From Litoreibacter ponti (lineage in GTDB: Bacteria; Pseudomonadota; Alphaproteobacteria; Rhodobacterales; Rhodobacteraceae), in contig NZ_QBKS01000002.1 of NCBI RefSeq assembly GCF_003054285.1, positions 806,001-870,000 of the forward strand: a stretch of DNA of 64,000 bases, written 5' to 3'. Positions 55,824 to 63,912 of the stretch are shown piece by piece; the stretch's first letter is position 1; each line of letters starts with the position of its first letter. Below the pieces are notes generated by a model, which saw only the letters and a program-made list of their open reading frames with translations, did not search any database and was not told where the DNA came from. Position numbers and translations under genes: made by a program.

Positions 55824-57175
55824 GCCGCCCCCAACTCGATGACGGGCAACCCCATCCCCGCCGCGATCCGGCGCAGCGCGTCGCGGTGGTCGCCATAGGC
55901 AATGGCCATGTGATGCTCCAGCCCGGAATCCATCACATCGCGCAGAACTTTCTGCGCAGCATGATCGAAGCGCACGACCCCGGATGTCCCGGTAAACGCC
56001 ATTTCGCTGCGCAGCATTTCACCCCCGGCAATGACGACCTTCGGCACGCCGTAAGCCTGCGAAATCCGGAAAAACGTCACGCGTCCCGGCTTCAGCGTGA
56101 ACTCGTAGAGCAGCGCCTGTTTGCGGTTGGTGTGTACTGTCGCCATTGGCTCATCATCGGTCATCGAGACGGGGGCTTGGCCGCAATGCCACACGACACC
56201 TGTATCGGATTCAGCGTCCATATCAACCAGATCGGCAAGAAAAACAGGGCTATCACAGACTCTCTGCAAGATCGCCTGCGTCACCGCGCCATAGACATCC
56301 GCCTCGCAAGCGCAAGGCACACGCGCCTCGCCCATCATCGAGACAGGGCCGCAAACGGCGCCACCGTATTCGGTGAAAGTCTCCGGCCAGCAGCGGATTG
56401 CAAAGGCGTCGTAGTCGTTTTCGCTGCGCAGCATTTCAAGCGCGCTGGCAAGACGCAATGAGCGATCCAACTCGCCCTGATCCATGTCCTTCAGGTTCGG
56501 CACGGCCGCCACCTTGTCGCGGTAGGGGGCGACCGCAGCATCGTCCAACCCCCGCGCCGCGGCGAACATCTGGTCCAGCTCCAGCTCGTCCACAGAGGCC
56601 CCAGTCAGCGCCTCCAACTCCGCCTTGTCATAAGCGCAGGTATCGAACCCCACGGGATGCGCACCGATCCGCGCGATACGCAAATGAGGCACTGGATTCT
56701 CCACCGCCGCGACGCCCGGCTCCTCACCGTCAAGGCGCGACACCGCGTTTTTCCCGGCAAGCAAGCCGGCCAAATCCGCATCACCCGGATCGCCATAGAG
56801 CCAGCCGAAGCCTACCCCATTGCGGCCCAAGGCATGGCCCGCAAGGTTCAGCCCGCAAAACGCGTTAAGCCGCAGTCGCCCGCCCAGTCGCGGCTCCGGC
56901 ACCGCCCAAATTGCGAGCGGCACGCCCAGCTTCGACGCCTCCACTACGAAGGCGGCATCCGTAAAGGTCACCTGCAGGACCAACACCAGATCGGCCTGCG
57001 CGACCTGCGATAACGCATCCGGCGACGGCTCCATCAGCAGAGCGCGCGGCCCGATGACCTCGTGGCCCTCCGCAGAGGCCAGCGCGTCGATCTTCGCCAG
57101 CATGCCCGCCAGCTTTTCCTCGGCATAAGGCACATCGAAGGTTGGTCGCCCCAGCGGCAGCAATCCGATTTTCAT
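55820..57175 (-). CDS. L-fucose/L-arabinose isomerase-family protein
   Basis: A 451-residue protein starting MKIGLLPLGRPTFDVPYAEE. The N-terminal domain (VLVLQVTFTDAAFVVEASKL) and the C-terminal FAIRCWPETFTEYGGAVCGP, CACEADVYGAVTQAIL and FLADLVDMD segments are those of the fucose isomerase-like family; Glu and Asp in these stretches are the usual metal ligands. It should interconvert an aldose and a ketose. Some sulfoquinovose isomerases that are not YihS belong to this fold as far as I recall. Placed between aldolase and oxidoreductase genes without gaps. Confidence 0.8.
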   Translation of the reverse strand: MKIGLLPLGRPTFDVPYAEEKLAGMLAKIDALASAEGHEVIGPRALLMEPSPDALSQVAQADLVLVLQVTFTDAAFVVEASKLGVPLAIWAVPEPRLGGRLRLNAFCGLNLAGHALGRNGVGFGWLYGDPGDADLAGLLAGKNAVSRLDGEEPGVAAVENPVPHLRIARIGAHPVGFDTCAYDKAELEALTGASVDELELDQMFAAARGLDDAAVAPYRDKVAAVPNLKDMDQGELDRSLRLASALEMLRSENDYDAFAIRCWPETFTEYGGAVCGPVSMMGEARVPCACEADVYGAVTQAILQRVCDSPVFLADLVDMDAESDTGVVWHCGQAPVSMTDDEPMATVHTNRKQALLYEFTLKPGRVTFFRISQAYGVPKVVIAGGEMLRSEMAFTGTSGVVRFDHAAQKVLRDVMDSGLEHHMAIAYGDHRDALRRIAAGMGLPVIELGAA

Positions 57176-58201
57176 CTAGAGGCCCTCGTAGCCGTGACGG
57201 AAGCTCGCATCCGCAGGCTTGAACTGCGCGCCGCCCGCGCCCCAGCATGCGTGCTGGTCCCAGGGCGTAGCTTTCGCATCCGCCAGGGCCGAGATTTCGG
57301 CCATGTAGGCCGCGCTTTCGCCTTCAAGGCCCGCGCGTATGGCATCCCAATCGGGAAACGCCTGAAACGCATCCAGCCAGATCGCGCGGCCCGCCAGGAA
57401 ACCCGACGCACCAGCGGCAAAGGCATGCTCGAGGATCGCCTTGAACTCCGGCTTGCCCGCGCCCGCGCTCAGCATCACCCAAGGCCGCCCGGCAAGACGC
57501 CCCATCTCGTCGAACAGGGCTTGAACACCGTCGGTCTGGGCAACATCCTTGGCTGGCACCGGGCTTTCCAGCTTGAACACATCCACGCCGAAATCCGCGC
57601 CCGAGAACGCTTCCACCGAGCGCAGCACATCGTCGGCGCGCTTGGTGTTCATCTCGATATATTCGCTGGTCTGCTCAGTATCGCTGTCGAGCGGGTGCAC
57701 CAGCAGCTCGAACAGGAACGGGATGTCATATTTGGCGCAGGCCTCGCCGATGCGCTTGGTCCAATCCCGCTGATGTTGGCAGACAGTCGGGTCTGCGTCC
57801 GGGCGATACCACGCCAGCACCTTCACGGCATCGCCGCCCATCCGCTTGATCTTGCCCACGTCCCAGTCGTCGATCATGGAGGATTTGCGGCCATTGCCGG
57901 TCTCTTCGAACAGCGAATCCTCCAGCGTCACGATCAACCCCTTCGTGGGCGACAGGTGTTTCAGCCCCACAGGGATCGCGTAATGCGGATCGAGCAGCAT
58001 CGCGCTTGAGCCCTCTTGCAGCGTCTCAACCAGCATCGCCTTGAACCGCGCGACGTCCTCATACGGGGCCGCGTCGGTGCCGTAATGGGCGGCAATTGGG
58101 CCTTTGATCGGCGGGCGCTGGTCCACCGCGGTCATCTTGAATAGCCCGCCCGCATCGGCCATGCGGCGCATGCCCCAAAGTTTGCCTGCCGTCAGTTCCA
58201 T
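57176..58201 (-). CDS. Class I aldolase, YihT/LacD-like (possible sulfofructose 1-phosphate aldolase)
   Basis: A 341-residue TIM-barrel aldolase: GGLFKMTAVDQRPPI (residues 19-32), VKVLAWYRPDAD, FLFELLVHPL, Schiff-base Lys210 in VDVFKLESPV, and PWVMLSAGAGKPEF followed by AGASGFLAGRAIW. The order and wording match E. coli YihT (Lys193 in YKVEMP, AGASGFLAGRAVW) at least as well as LacD tagatose-bisphosphate aldolase. It would cleave a ketose 1-phosphate-type sugar into DHAP and an aldehyde, sulfolactaldehyde in the YihT case. The ATG at 58201 overlaps the kinase gene by 10 bases. Confidence 0.88.
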   Translation of the reverse strand: MELTAGKLWGMRRMADAGGLFKMTAVDQRPPIKGPIAAHYGTDAAPYEDVARFKAMLVETLQEGSSAMLLDPHYAIPVGLKHLSPTKGLIVTLEDSLFEETGNGRKSSMIDDWDVGKIKRMGGDAVKVLAWYRPDADPTVCQHQRDWTKRIGEACAKYDIPFLFELLVHPLDSDTEQTSEYIEMNTKRADDVLRSVEAFSGADFGVDVFKLESPVPAKDVAQTDGVQALFDEMGRLAGRPWVMLSAGAGKPEFKAILEHAFAAGASGFLAGRAIWLDAFQAFPDWDAIRAGLEGESAAYMAEISALADAKATPWDQHACWGAGGAQFKPADASFRHGYEGL

Positions 58202-59055
58202 TGGTCTCTCTCTTTCAGAAATTCGATCACTTGGTCCCGGGTCGGCGTCGCGCGGCGACCGCCTGCCCCTTCGCATTTCAAACTCGCCGCCGCTTGCGCG
58301 AAACGCATGGCGTCGCGGGTGGTCCTGCCCTCGGCCAGCATCAGCGCGAAGGCACCGTGCCACACGTCCCCTGCGCCGAGCGTGTCCTTGACCACCACCA
58401 GATGCGCGTCCAGATGCCCGGGCGCGTCGTCGATCCAATCCACTCCATTCGCGCCGCGCGTTACCGCCACGAAAACGCCCAAAGCGCGGTGCGCCTCCTC
58501 GAGGTTCCGATACGTGTCGTCCAAGCCCTGCTCCGAGAACACGATATGGCTCGCCGCGCGCATCATCGCCTCGCTTACCGGTGCCTCGCCATCGAGCACA
58601 CAAGGCACGCCAAGCTCTCTCCCTCGCGCGAAGGCCGCCAGCGTGGCCTCTTCCCATCGCGTGTCAGCCAGCACGGCGTCGGCGGTGAATTGGCACGGCT
58701 TCGGCACTTCGCACAGCCCCTCGCCGCGGAACGCCATGATTTGCCGCTCACCCGCCGCGTCCACATAGACCGATGACACCGCCGACCGGCCCGGGGTCAG
58801 CTCCAACGCGGTCAGGTCCACGCCCTCGCGCCGCAGGTCATCGCAGACCAGATCGCAGACCTCGTCCTGCCCGAAGCGCGCCAGCAATTGCGCGTGACCG
58901 CCCAGGCGTTGCACCGCCACGGCGGCGTTGGCGGCACATCCACCGCCCACCAGATCCAGCCCGTCGGCCTGAAACTTTTCACCGCCGACCGGCAAACTCT
59001 CCATCCGATAGACAAAATCCAAAACGGCGCTGCCCGCCACGAAGACCCGCGCCAT
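58192..59055 (-). CDS. PfkB-family sugar kinase, YihV-like (possible sulfofructose kinase)
   Basis: A 287-residue ribokinase-fold enzyme with VGGGCAANAAVAVQRLGG (motif 1) and KDTLGAGDVWHGAFALML (motif 2, catalytic Asp230). Beyond the PfkB motifs it shares with E. coli YihV the wording LADTRW (YihV LADVRW), CVLDGE, HIVFSEQGL, TRGANGVDWIDD and SLKCEGAGGRRATP. Lys27 and Arg133 correspond to YihV Lys27 and Arg138, which I recall as sulfonate contacts; the YihV Asn109 position is Ala here. Start: the ATG at 59055 shares one base with the peroxidase stop. Confidence 0.88.
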   Translation of the reverse strand: MARVFVAGSAVLDFVYRMESLPVGGEKFQADGLDLVGGGCAANAAVAVQRLGGHAQLLARFGQDEVCDLVCDDLRREGVDLTALELTPGRSAVSSVYVDAAGERQIMAFRGEGLCEVPKPCQFTADAVLADTRWEEATLAAFARGRELGVPCVLDGEAPVSEAMMRAASHIVFSEQGLDDTYRNLEEAHRALGVFVAVTRGANGVDWIDDAPGHLDAHLVVVKDTLGAGDVWHGAFALMLAEGRTTRDAMRFAQAAASLKCEGAGGRRATPTRDQVIEFLKERDQWN

Positions 59056-60368
59056 CAATCCACCGCCAGCCCGCTGGGCACCGTCTCTGGCCGCCCGAGC
59101 CGCCCATAGCGGCTGTCGCCGCCGCTCAGCGCATGCATGAAGGCCACCAGATCGGCCACCTGCGCGTCTGTCAAATCGACCGGCGTAATGTCGAGTTTGG
59201 CGCGCTGTCGCGCCATCTCGCGGCTGTCACTCTGGATCACGAAATCGATCTTCTCGACCGCCGGTGCCTTTGGCAGCCGTGCCATCGCGGGCGTCCACTG
59301 ATCGAGGCTCGCGCGCGGATCGAGGTGGTGCCGTATGATCCCCTCGAGCGTCGGGAAGGCCCCATTGTGCCCGTAGGGCGCAGTCAACGCGACATTGCGT
59401 AGGGACGGCGTGCGAAAACGGTATGCATCGTCCAGATCGTTGCTTTCGGCCATCCGCCCCACGTCGCGCGGGATCGGATCAAACCGCCGCGTGCGGCCCG
59501 GCCCGAAGGCGGGCAGGCCAATGGCGTGGAAATCGTGATCCGTCTGGAACGGCCCGGAATGGCAGGTTGAGCAGCCCGCCTCGCCGTAGAACAGCTCCGC
59601 CCCGCGGGTCTGTGCGGGCGTCATCGTTCCCAGATCATAGGGACTGTCGAAGCTGCGCCATTCGCTGTCCATGAACGACGCCAGCGCGTTCACGATATCG
59701 GCGATCTTGGCTTCCTGGACCCCGATCTGTGTAAACATCTCCCGGTATGCCGGGATCGCGCGCACGCGCTTCGACAGGATCGGCCATGCGTAGTCGATCC
59801 GGTCATGGATCGCGCCCGCGACCTCGTTTTCTTTTGGATTGCCGGCCATCTCGAACTGCGCGGTCAGCGGGAACAGCGCCTGTGCGGCCAGTAAACTGTC
59901 GAGCCCTTCGGGCAGCCATTCCTCGGCAGGTGAGTTGATCCCGTTGCCGTAATCTTCCGACGCGGAGACGCGCCCGTCATGGAAGAACACCGTGAACTCC
60001 TTGGCCCCGATGTTCCAAAGCGCGGGCGCGTGGCGCGGCACGCGTTTCTTGATCCCGTCCGGCCCGACGACGCGCTGCGGCCCCAGACCCACGCCGCCTT
60101 CGCCGATCCCAAGGCTCAAGCCATCGGCAGAGAACAGGTCATGGTGGTGGCAGGTCCCGCAAGAAATGTTGCGATTGCCCGACAGGATCGGGTCGTAGAA
60201 CAGCAGCTGGCCCAGCTTCGCCTCGGCGGTGTCGAACTCCGGGTACATCTCTGGCGTAACCCGCTCCCACGCCATTGCAGGCCCGGCGATGCAAAGGCAC
60301 ACTGCCCCAAACAGGAGAGAGACATGCGCGCGATTGCCCTTTTGCTTTTGATGGCCCTGCCCGCCCAC
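59055..60368 (-). CDS. Di-haem cytochrome c peroxidase/MauG-family protein
   Basis: An exported protein of about 437 residues with two haem-binding CxxCH sites, SCGTCHHHD and GCSTCHSG, and the family patterns LGQLLFYDPILSGNRNIS, RTPSLRNVALTAPYGHNG and VADLVAFMHALSGG. It acts in the periplasm as a peroxidase or in protein-cofactor oxidation. The start is uncertain: a GTG at 60368 gives a basic n-region followed by VSLLFGAVCLCIAGPAMA as signal peptide but overlaps the divergent Sel1 gene; a GTG at 60302 leaves a very short signal. Followed without gap by the kinase gene. Confidence 0.82.
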   Translation of the reverse strand: MGGQGHQKQKGNRAHVSLLFGAVCLCIAGPAMAWERVTPEMYPEFDTAEAKLGQLLFYDPILSGNRNISCGTCHHHDLFSADGLSLGIGEGGVGLGPQRVVGPDGIKKRVPRHAPALWNIGAKEFTVFFHDGRVSASEDYGNGINSPAEEWLPEGLDSLLAAQALFPLTAQFEMAGNPKENEVAGAIHDRIDYAWPILSKRVRAIPAYREMFTQIGVQEAKIADIVNALASFMDSEWRSFDSPYDLGTMTPAQTRGAELFYGEAGCSTCHSGPFQTDHDFHAIGLPAFGPGRTRRFDPIPRDVGRMAESNDLDDAYRFRTPSLRNVALTAPYGHNGAFPTLEGIIRHHLDPRASLDQWTPAMARLPKAPAVEKIDFVIQSDSREMARQRAKLDITPVDLTDAQVADLVAFMHALSGGDSRYGRLGRPETVPSGLAVD

Positions 60369-60788
60369 GCTGATATCGAGAAGGCCCGCGACCTGATGGA
60401 GTCGAGCCAGTTTGAGGCCGCCTATGAGGCGCTCTGGCCCGCCGCCCGCTCCGGCAATGCCGACGCCGAAGAGCTGATCGGCGTCATGTACGCCCTTGGT
60501 CTTGGTGTCGAAAAGGATCCGGTCCGCGCCTTCGAGTGGTACTTGCGCAGCTCCATGAAGGGCCACCCCGGCGCGCAGTCCGGCCTCGGCTGGTACTACG
60601 AGGTCGGCATCGGCACCGGCATCGATCTGACCCGCGCCTACATGTGGTACGCGCTCAGCGCCATTGGCGGCGACCCCGACGCGGCGATCTCCCAAGAGGA
60701 GGTGGTCAAGAAGATGACGAAGGCGCAAATTGAGCATGCCCATGAGTTGATCGCAGATTACAAGGTTTGGATGTATCCGTTCCGGTAA
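60324..60788 (+). CDS. Exported Sel1-repeat protein
   Basis: A 154-residue protein: signal peptide MRAIALLLLMALPAHA, then two to three Sel1-like helical repeats (AEELIGVMYALGLGVEKDPV and AQSGLGWYYEVGIGTGIDLT). Sel1 proteins mediate protein contacts in the periplasm or envelope. AGGAGAGAG lies before the ATG at 60324, so this start is strong. It is the only plus-strand gene inside the long minus-strand run and its signal-peptide region overlaps that of the divergent peroxidase gene on the other strand. Confidence 0.85.
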   Translation: MRAIALLLLMALPAHADIEKARDLMESSQFEAAYEALWPAARSGNADAEELIGVMYALGLGVEKDPVRAFEWYLRSSMKGHPGAQSGLGWYYEVGIGTGIDLTRAYMWYALSAIGGDPDAAISQEEVVKKMTKAQIEHAHELIADYKVWMYPFR

Positions 60789-60841
60789 CGGTTTCATCTT
60801 GGCTCAGATAGACCCGCGCGCAGGCCCATGTGAGGCAAGAC

Positions 60842-60869
60842 GAAGCGGGAGCACCAAAGCCCCCGCTTC
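60842..60869 (-). terminator. Hairpin after the TRAP operon
   Basis: GAAGCGGG and CCCGCTTC form an 8-bp stem around a 12-base loop, 12 bases after the dctP stop. The T tract is weak. It lies between two convergent genes and could serve both. Confidence 0.5.
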
Positions 60870-60881
60870 ACCTTTGAACAC

Positions 60882-61949
60882 TTAGTTCAGGTCTTTGGCC
60901 AGATCGGCGTCGATCTCTGCCTCTGCCTCAGCCACGGCTGCGGTCAGGGCGTCGAAGATTTCCGGGCCGCCGTCGACATTGGCTTTGAACCAGTCAAACA
61001 CCGGGGCGGCTGCCTCTTTGAACGCGGCCTTTTCTTCCGGGGTCGGCACGTAGAGATTGCCGCCGCCTTCCACGAAGTCCGCGTAGGCCTGGATCGACTT
61101 GCGCTTGGGCGAAGCGAAGGTGGCCTGTTGCAGGGCGGCAAAGCCGTCTACCACGACGCGGCGCATGCCCTCATCCATCGACATGAACTTGTCGTTGTTC
61201 ATGAACCACAGCGCGCCCATGTAGGCGTGGCCGTCCAGCGTCACATATTGCAGACCCGCATCGGGGAATTTCATGCCCATGATGTCGGTGATGCCGTTCT
61301 TGGAGCCTTCCACAACGCCCGTCTGGAACGAGGTGAACAGCTCGGGCCACGGGATCGGCGTGGGCGCTGCGCCAAGGGCCTTCACAAGCTCTTGCGGCAG
61401 GTCGGCCACCACGGTGCGGATTTTCAGGCCTTCCATATCAGAAGGCTTCTGAATGGGCCGCTGCGTGTTGGCGAAGTTGCGCCAGCCGCCGGTGTTGCCG
61501 ATGGTCATCAGGCGAATTTGGTCGCCGGAGGCGGCCAGCGCCATCTCACGCATCTTGCGGGTGAAGTCACCTGACAGCACGGCCTCGGCCACGCGGTCGT
61601 CGCGCATCAGGTAGGGCAGGTCCAGAACCTGAACGAAGGGGAAGATGCCCGCAGCACCACCGGAGGTGGAGATGTAGACGTCGATCGACCCATCCGCGAT
61701 GCCCTGCAGGCATTCCGCGCCGTTGGCGCAAAGCTGGGTGCCGATGAACAGCTCAACCTCAATGGCGCCGTTCGATGCCTTTTCGACATAGTCCTTGAAG
61801 ACGACCAGACCGTCATAGTCCTCGTCGTTCTCGTTAGAGTTGGCTGTCGCGCGGATGGTCATCTTGTGGCCGTCGGCATAGGCCGTGAAGCCCATCGCCG
61901 CCATGCCAGCAGCCAGCGCCGCGGTCTTGAACAGTTTTCCGAGTTTCAT
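60882..61949 (-). CDS. dctP: TRAP transporter substrate-binding protein (DctP type)
   Basis: A 355-residue periplasmic binding protein: signal MKLGKLFKTAALAAGMAAMG with a cut near YADG, mature part with the DctP pattern (KDYVEKASNGAIEVELFIGT, LQGIADGSIDVYIST, carboxylate/sulfonate-binding Arg in MEGLKIRTV, LFTSFQTGVVEGSKNGI). TRAP systems import carboxylates and also sulfonates using ion gradients. The neighbours suggest a sulfonated or uronate-like substrate, but this is not shown by the sequence. It is last in the dctQMP order, 29 bases after dctM. Confidence 0.93.
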   Translation of the reverse strand: MKLGKLFKTAALAAGMAAMGFTAYADGHKMTIRATANSNENDEDYDGLVVFKDYVEKASNGAIEVELFIGTQLCANGAECLQGIADGSIDVYISTSGGAAGIFPFVQVLDLPYLMRDDRVAEAVLSGDFTRKMREMALAASGDQIRLMTIGNTGGWRNFANTQRPIQKPSDMEGLKIRTVVADLPQELVKALGAAPTPIPWPELFTSFQTGVVEGSKNGITDIMGMKFPDAGLQYVTLDGHAYMGALWFMNNDKFMSMDEGMRRVVVDGFAALQQATFASPKRKSIQAYADFVEGGGNLYVPTPEEKAAFKEAAAPVFDWFKANVDGGPEIFDALTAAVAEAEAEIDADLAKDLN

Positions 61950-61978
61950 TTAGGTAATCCTCCCTTTGGATTTCTTGA

Positions 61979-63268
61979 TTATGCGATGAAGCCGAACAGC
62001 CGCGGCAGAAACAGCGAGATGGCCGGCACGTAGGTGATCAGGAATATAACCGCGACCTCCACCGCCAGGAACGGCAGGATCGCTTTCGAGATGCTCTCGA
62101 CCCGTTCGCCCGACACTGAAGACGCCACGAACAGCACCAGTCCCATGGGCGGCGTCGCCAGACCTACGGTCAAGTTGACGGACATGATGATGGCGAAGTG
62201 CACCGGGTGCACGCCCAGCTCCAGAAAGATCGGGGCGAGGATCGGGCCAAGGATGATGATCGCGGGACCTGCATCTAGGAACATGCCGACGACAAAGAGC
62301 AGCAGGTTGATCAGGAACAACAGCACAAGCGGGTTCTGCGACAGGGTCAGAATGAACTCGGCCAATTGCTCCGGTGCGTGGGACAGCGACACAACCGTCT
62401 TGAACGCCATTGCGGCGCCCACCAACAGCAGAACGACCGACGAGGTCAGCGCCGCTTTCAGCAGCACCTCTGGTACGTCTTTGACGCCCATTGAGCGCAG
62501 CAGGAACAGCGATACAAACAGCGCATAGGCCACGGCGACGGCACTTGCCTCGGTGGGCGTGAAGACCCCGCCTAAGATGCCGCCCAGAATGATGACGGGC
62601 GTCAGCAGCGGGAAGAACGCTTTCAGCGAGGCTTGGCCCTTCTCACCCCAAGTCGCCCGCTCGCGCGAGGCCGGGAAGTCCGCGCCTTTCGCCAGATAGG
62701 ACGTGACCATCATCAGGCCGACGCCCACAAGGATGCCCGGGATGATACCAGCAAGGAACAACGCCGCCACGCTCTCGCCCATGACGTAGGAATAGATGAT
62801 CATGATGCCGGAGGGCGGGATGATCGGCCCGATCACCGAAGACGCGGCGGTCACGGCGGCGGCAAAGCGACGCGAATAGCCCTCTTTCTCCATCGCCGGG
62901 ATCAGCATTGAGCCCAGCGCAGAGGTGTCGGCCACTGCCGAGCCTGACAGCCCCGCAAACAGCATTGACGATAGGATATTCACCTGCGCCAGCCCGCCCC
63001 GCAGATGGCCCACACAGGCCTGCGAAAACTCGACCAACCGCATCGTGATACCACCCCGGTTCATCATCTCGCCCGCCAGCATGAAGAACGGGATCGCCAT
63101 CAGCGGGAAGCTGTCCATGCCGTTGTAGACATTGCGGTAGAGCAGCGCCAAGTCGCGTTCCTGCCCGTTCATCCACAGCAAGATCCCCGGCGCGGCCAGC
63201 AGGCCGAAGAACACCGGCAGGCCGATCATCAGGAACAGCAGGAAGAGCGGCAGGAACCAGACCAGCAT
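61979..63268 (-). CDS. dctM: TRAP transporter large permease (DctM type)
   Basis: A 429-residue inner-membrane protein with about twelve helices and the DctM family sequences FFMLAGEMMNRGGITMRLVE, SSMLFAGLSGSAVADTSALG, IIPPSGIMIIYSYVMGES and MSVNLTVGLATPPMGLVLF. It forms the ion-coupled translocation path with DctQ. Its ATG follows the dctQ stop without gap. Confidence 0.95.
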   Translation of the reverse strand: MLVWFLPLFLLFLMIGLPVFFGLLAAPGILLWMNGQERDLALLYRNVYNGMDSFPLMAIPFFMLAGEMMNRGGITMRLVEFSQACVGHLRGGLAQVNILSSMLFAGLSGSAVADTSALGSMLIPAMEKEGYSRRFAAAVTAASSVIGPIIPPSGIMIIYSYVMGESVAALFLAGIIPGILVGVGLMMVTSYLAKGADFPASRERATWGEKGQASLKAFFPLLTPVIILGGILGGVFTPTEASAVAVAYALFVSLFLLRSMGVKDVPEVLLKAALTSSVVLLLVGAAMAFKTVVSLSHAPEQLAEFILTLSQNPLVLLFLINLLLFVVGMFLDAGPAIIILGPILAPIFLELGVHPVHFAIIMSVNLTVGLATPPMGLVLFVASSVSGERVESISKAILPFLAVEVAVIFLITYVPAISLFLPRLFGFIA

Positions 63269-63859
63269 CTAGTCGGCCTCCATCGCGAACATCGGCTTGA
63301 CCGGGGGCACGTCGTCCTCGCGGTCAAAGAGCGTCAGGAAGGCGCGCAGCACCAGCTCGATATTGACCGCCACCAGCAGGCAAACGCCCACGAACATGCT
63401 CAGATACATCCAGGCAAGCTTGATGCGCTGTATCCCCTCGCCGCCCCAAATGGCGCGCGGTATCTTCAGCGACGACGAGTTGAAGAGCCAGCCGGAATTG
63501 ACGTGGTTCCAGCCCAATTGCACCGCGGTGACCAGCACCAGCATCGCGACGAGCAGCAAAACAAAGGACAGGATTGCGCCGACTTTCTTCGGCAATAGCT
63601 CCGGCACCATGTCGATGGCGACGAAGCCGCCCCAGCGATACGCACTCGGTGCGGCGAGGCCCGCCATCCACAACATCATGAAGCGCGCAGCCTCTTCCGA
63701 CCACGGCAACGCGTCGTTCAAGACATAGCGAAAGACCACCTGCAACAGGATCACCAGCACCATGAGGCCCATCAGCACGATCGCGATCTGCCGACCCACA
63801 GCAAGCACGGCGCTGTTCAGCGCGGCCAGAAGAGCGGTGGCTTTGGCGATAACGAGCAT
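63269..63859 (-). CDS. dctQ: TRAP transporter small permease (DctQ type)
   Basis: A 196-residue inner-membrane protein with four helices and the DctQ signature LLQVVFRYVLNDALPWSEEAARFMMLWMAGL. Longer than the usual 160-180 residues because of a C-terminal cytoplasmic tail (FDREDDVPPVKPMF). GGGAGG precedes the ATG at 63859; the 19-codon longer frame is intergenic. First gene of dctQMP, 53 bases after the stop of a DeoR-type regulator gene. Confidence 0.93.
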   Translation of the reverse strand: MLVIAKATALLAALNSAVLAVGRQIAIVLMGLMVLVILLQVVFRYVLNDALPWSEEAARFMMLWMAGLAAPSAYRWGGFVAIDMVPELLPKKVGAILSFVLLLVAMLVLVTAVQLGWNHVNSGWLFNSSSLKIPRAIWGGEGIQRIKLAWMYLSMFVGVCLLVAVNIELVLRAFLTLFDREDDVPPVKPMFAMEAD

Positions 63860-63912
63860 TAATCCTCCCAGACGCGCGTTAGTTTCGAGTTGGGCGCAAG
63901 CGAAAACGTGAG

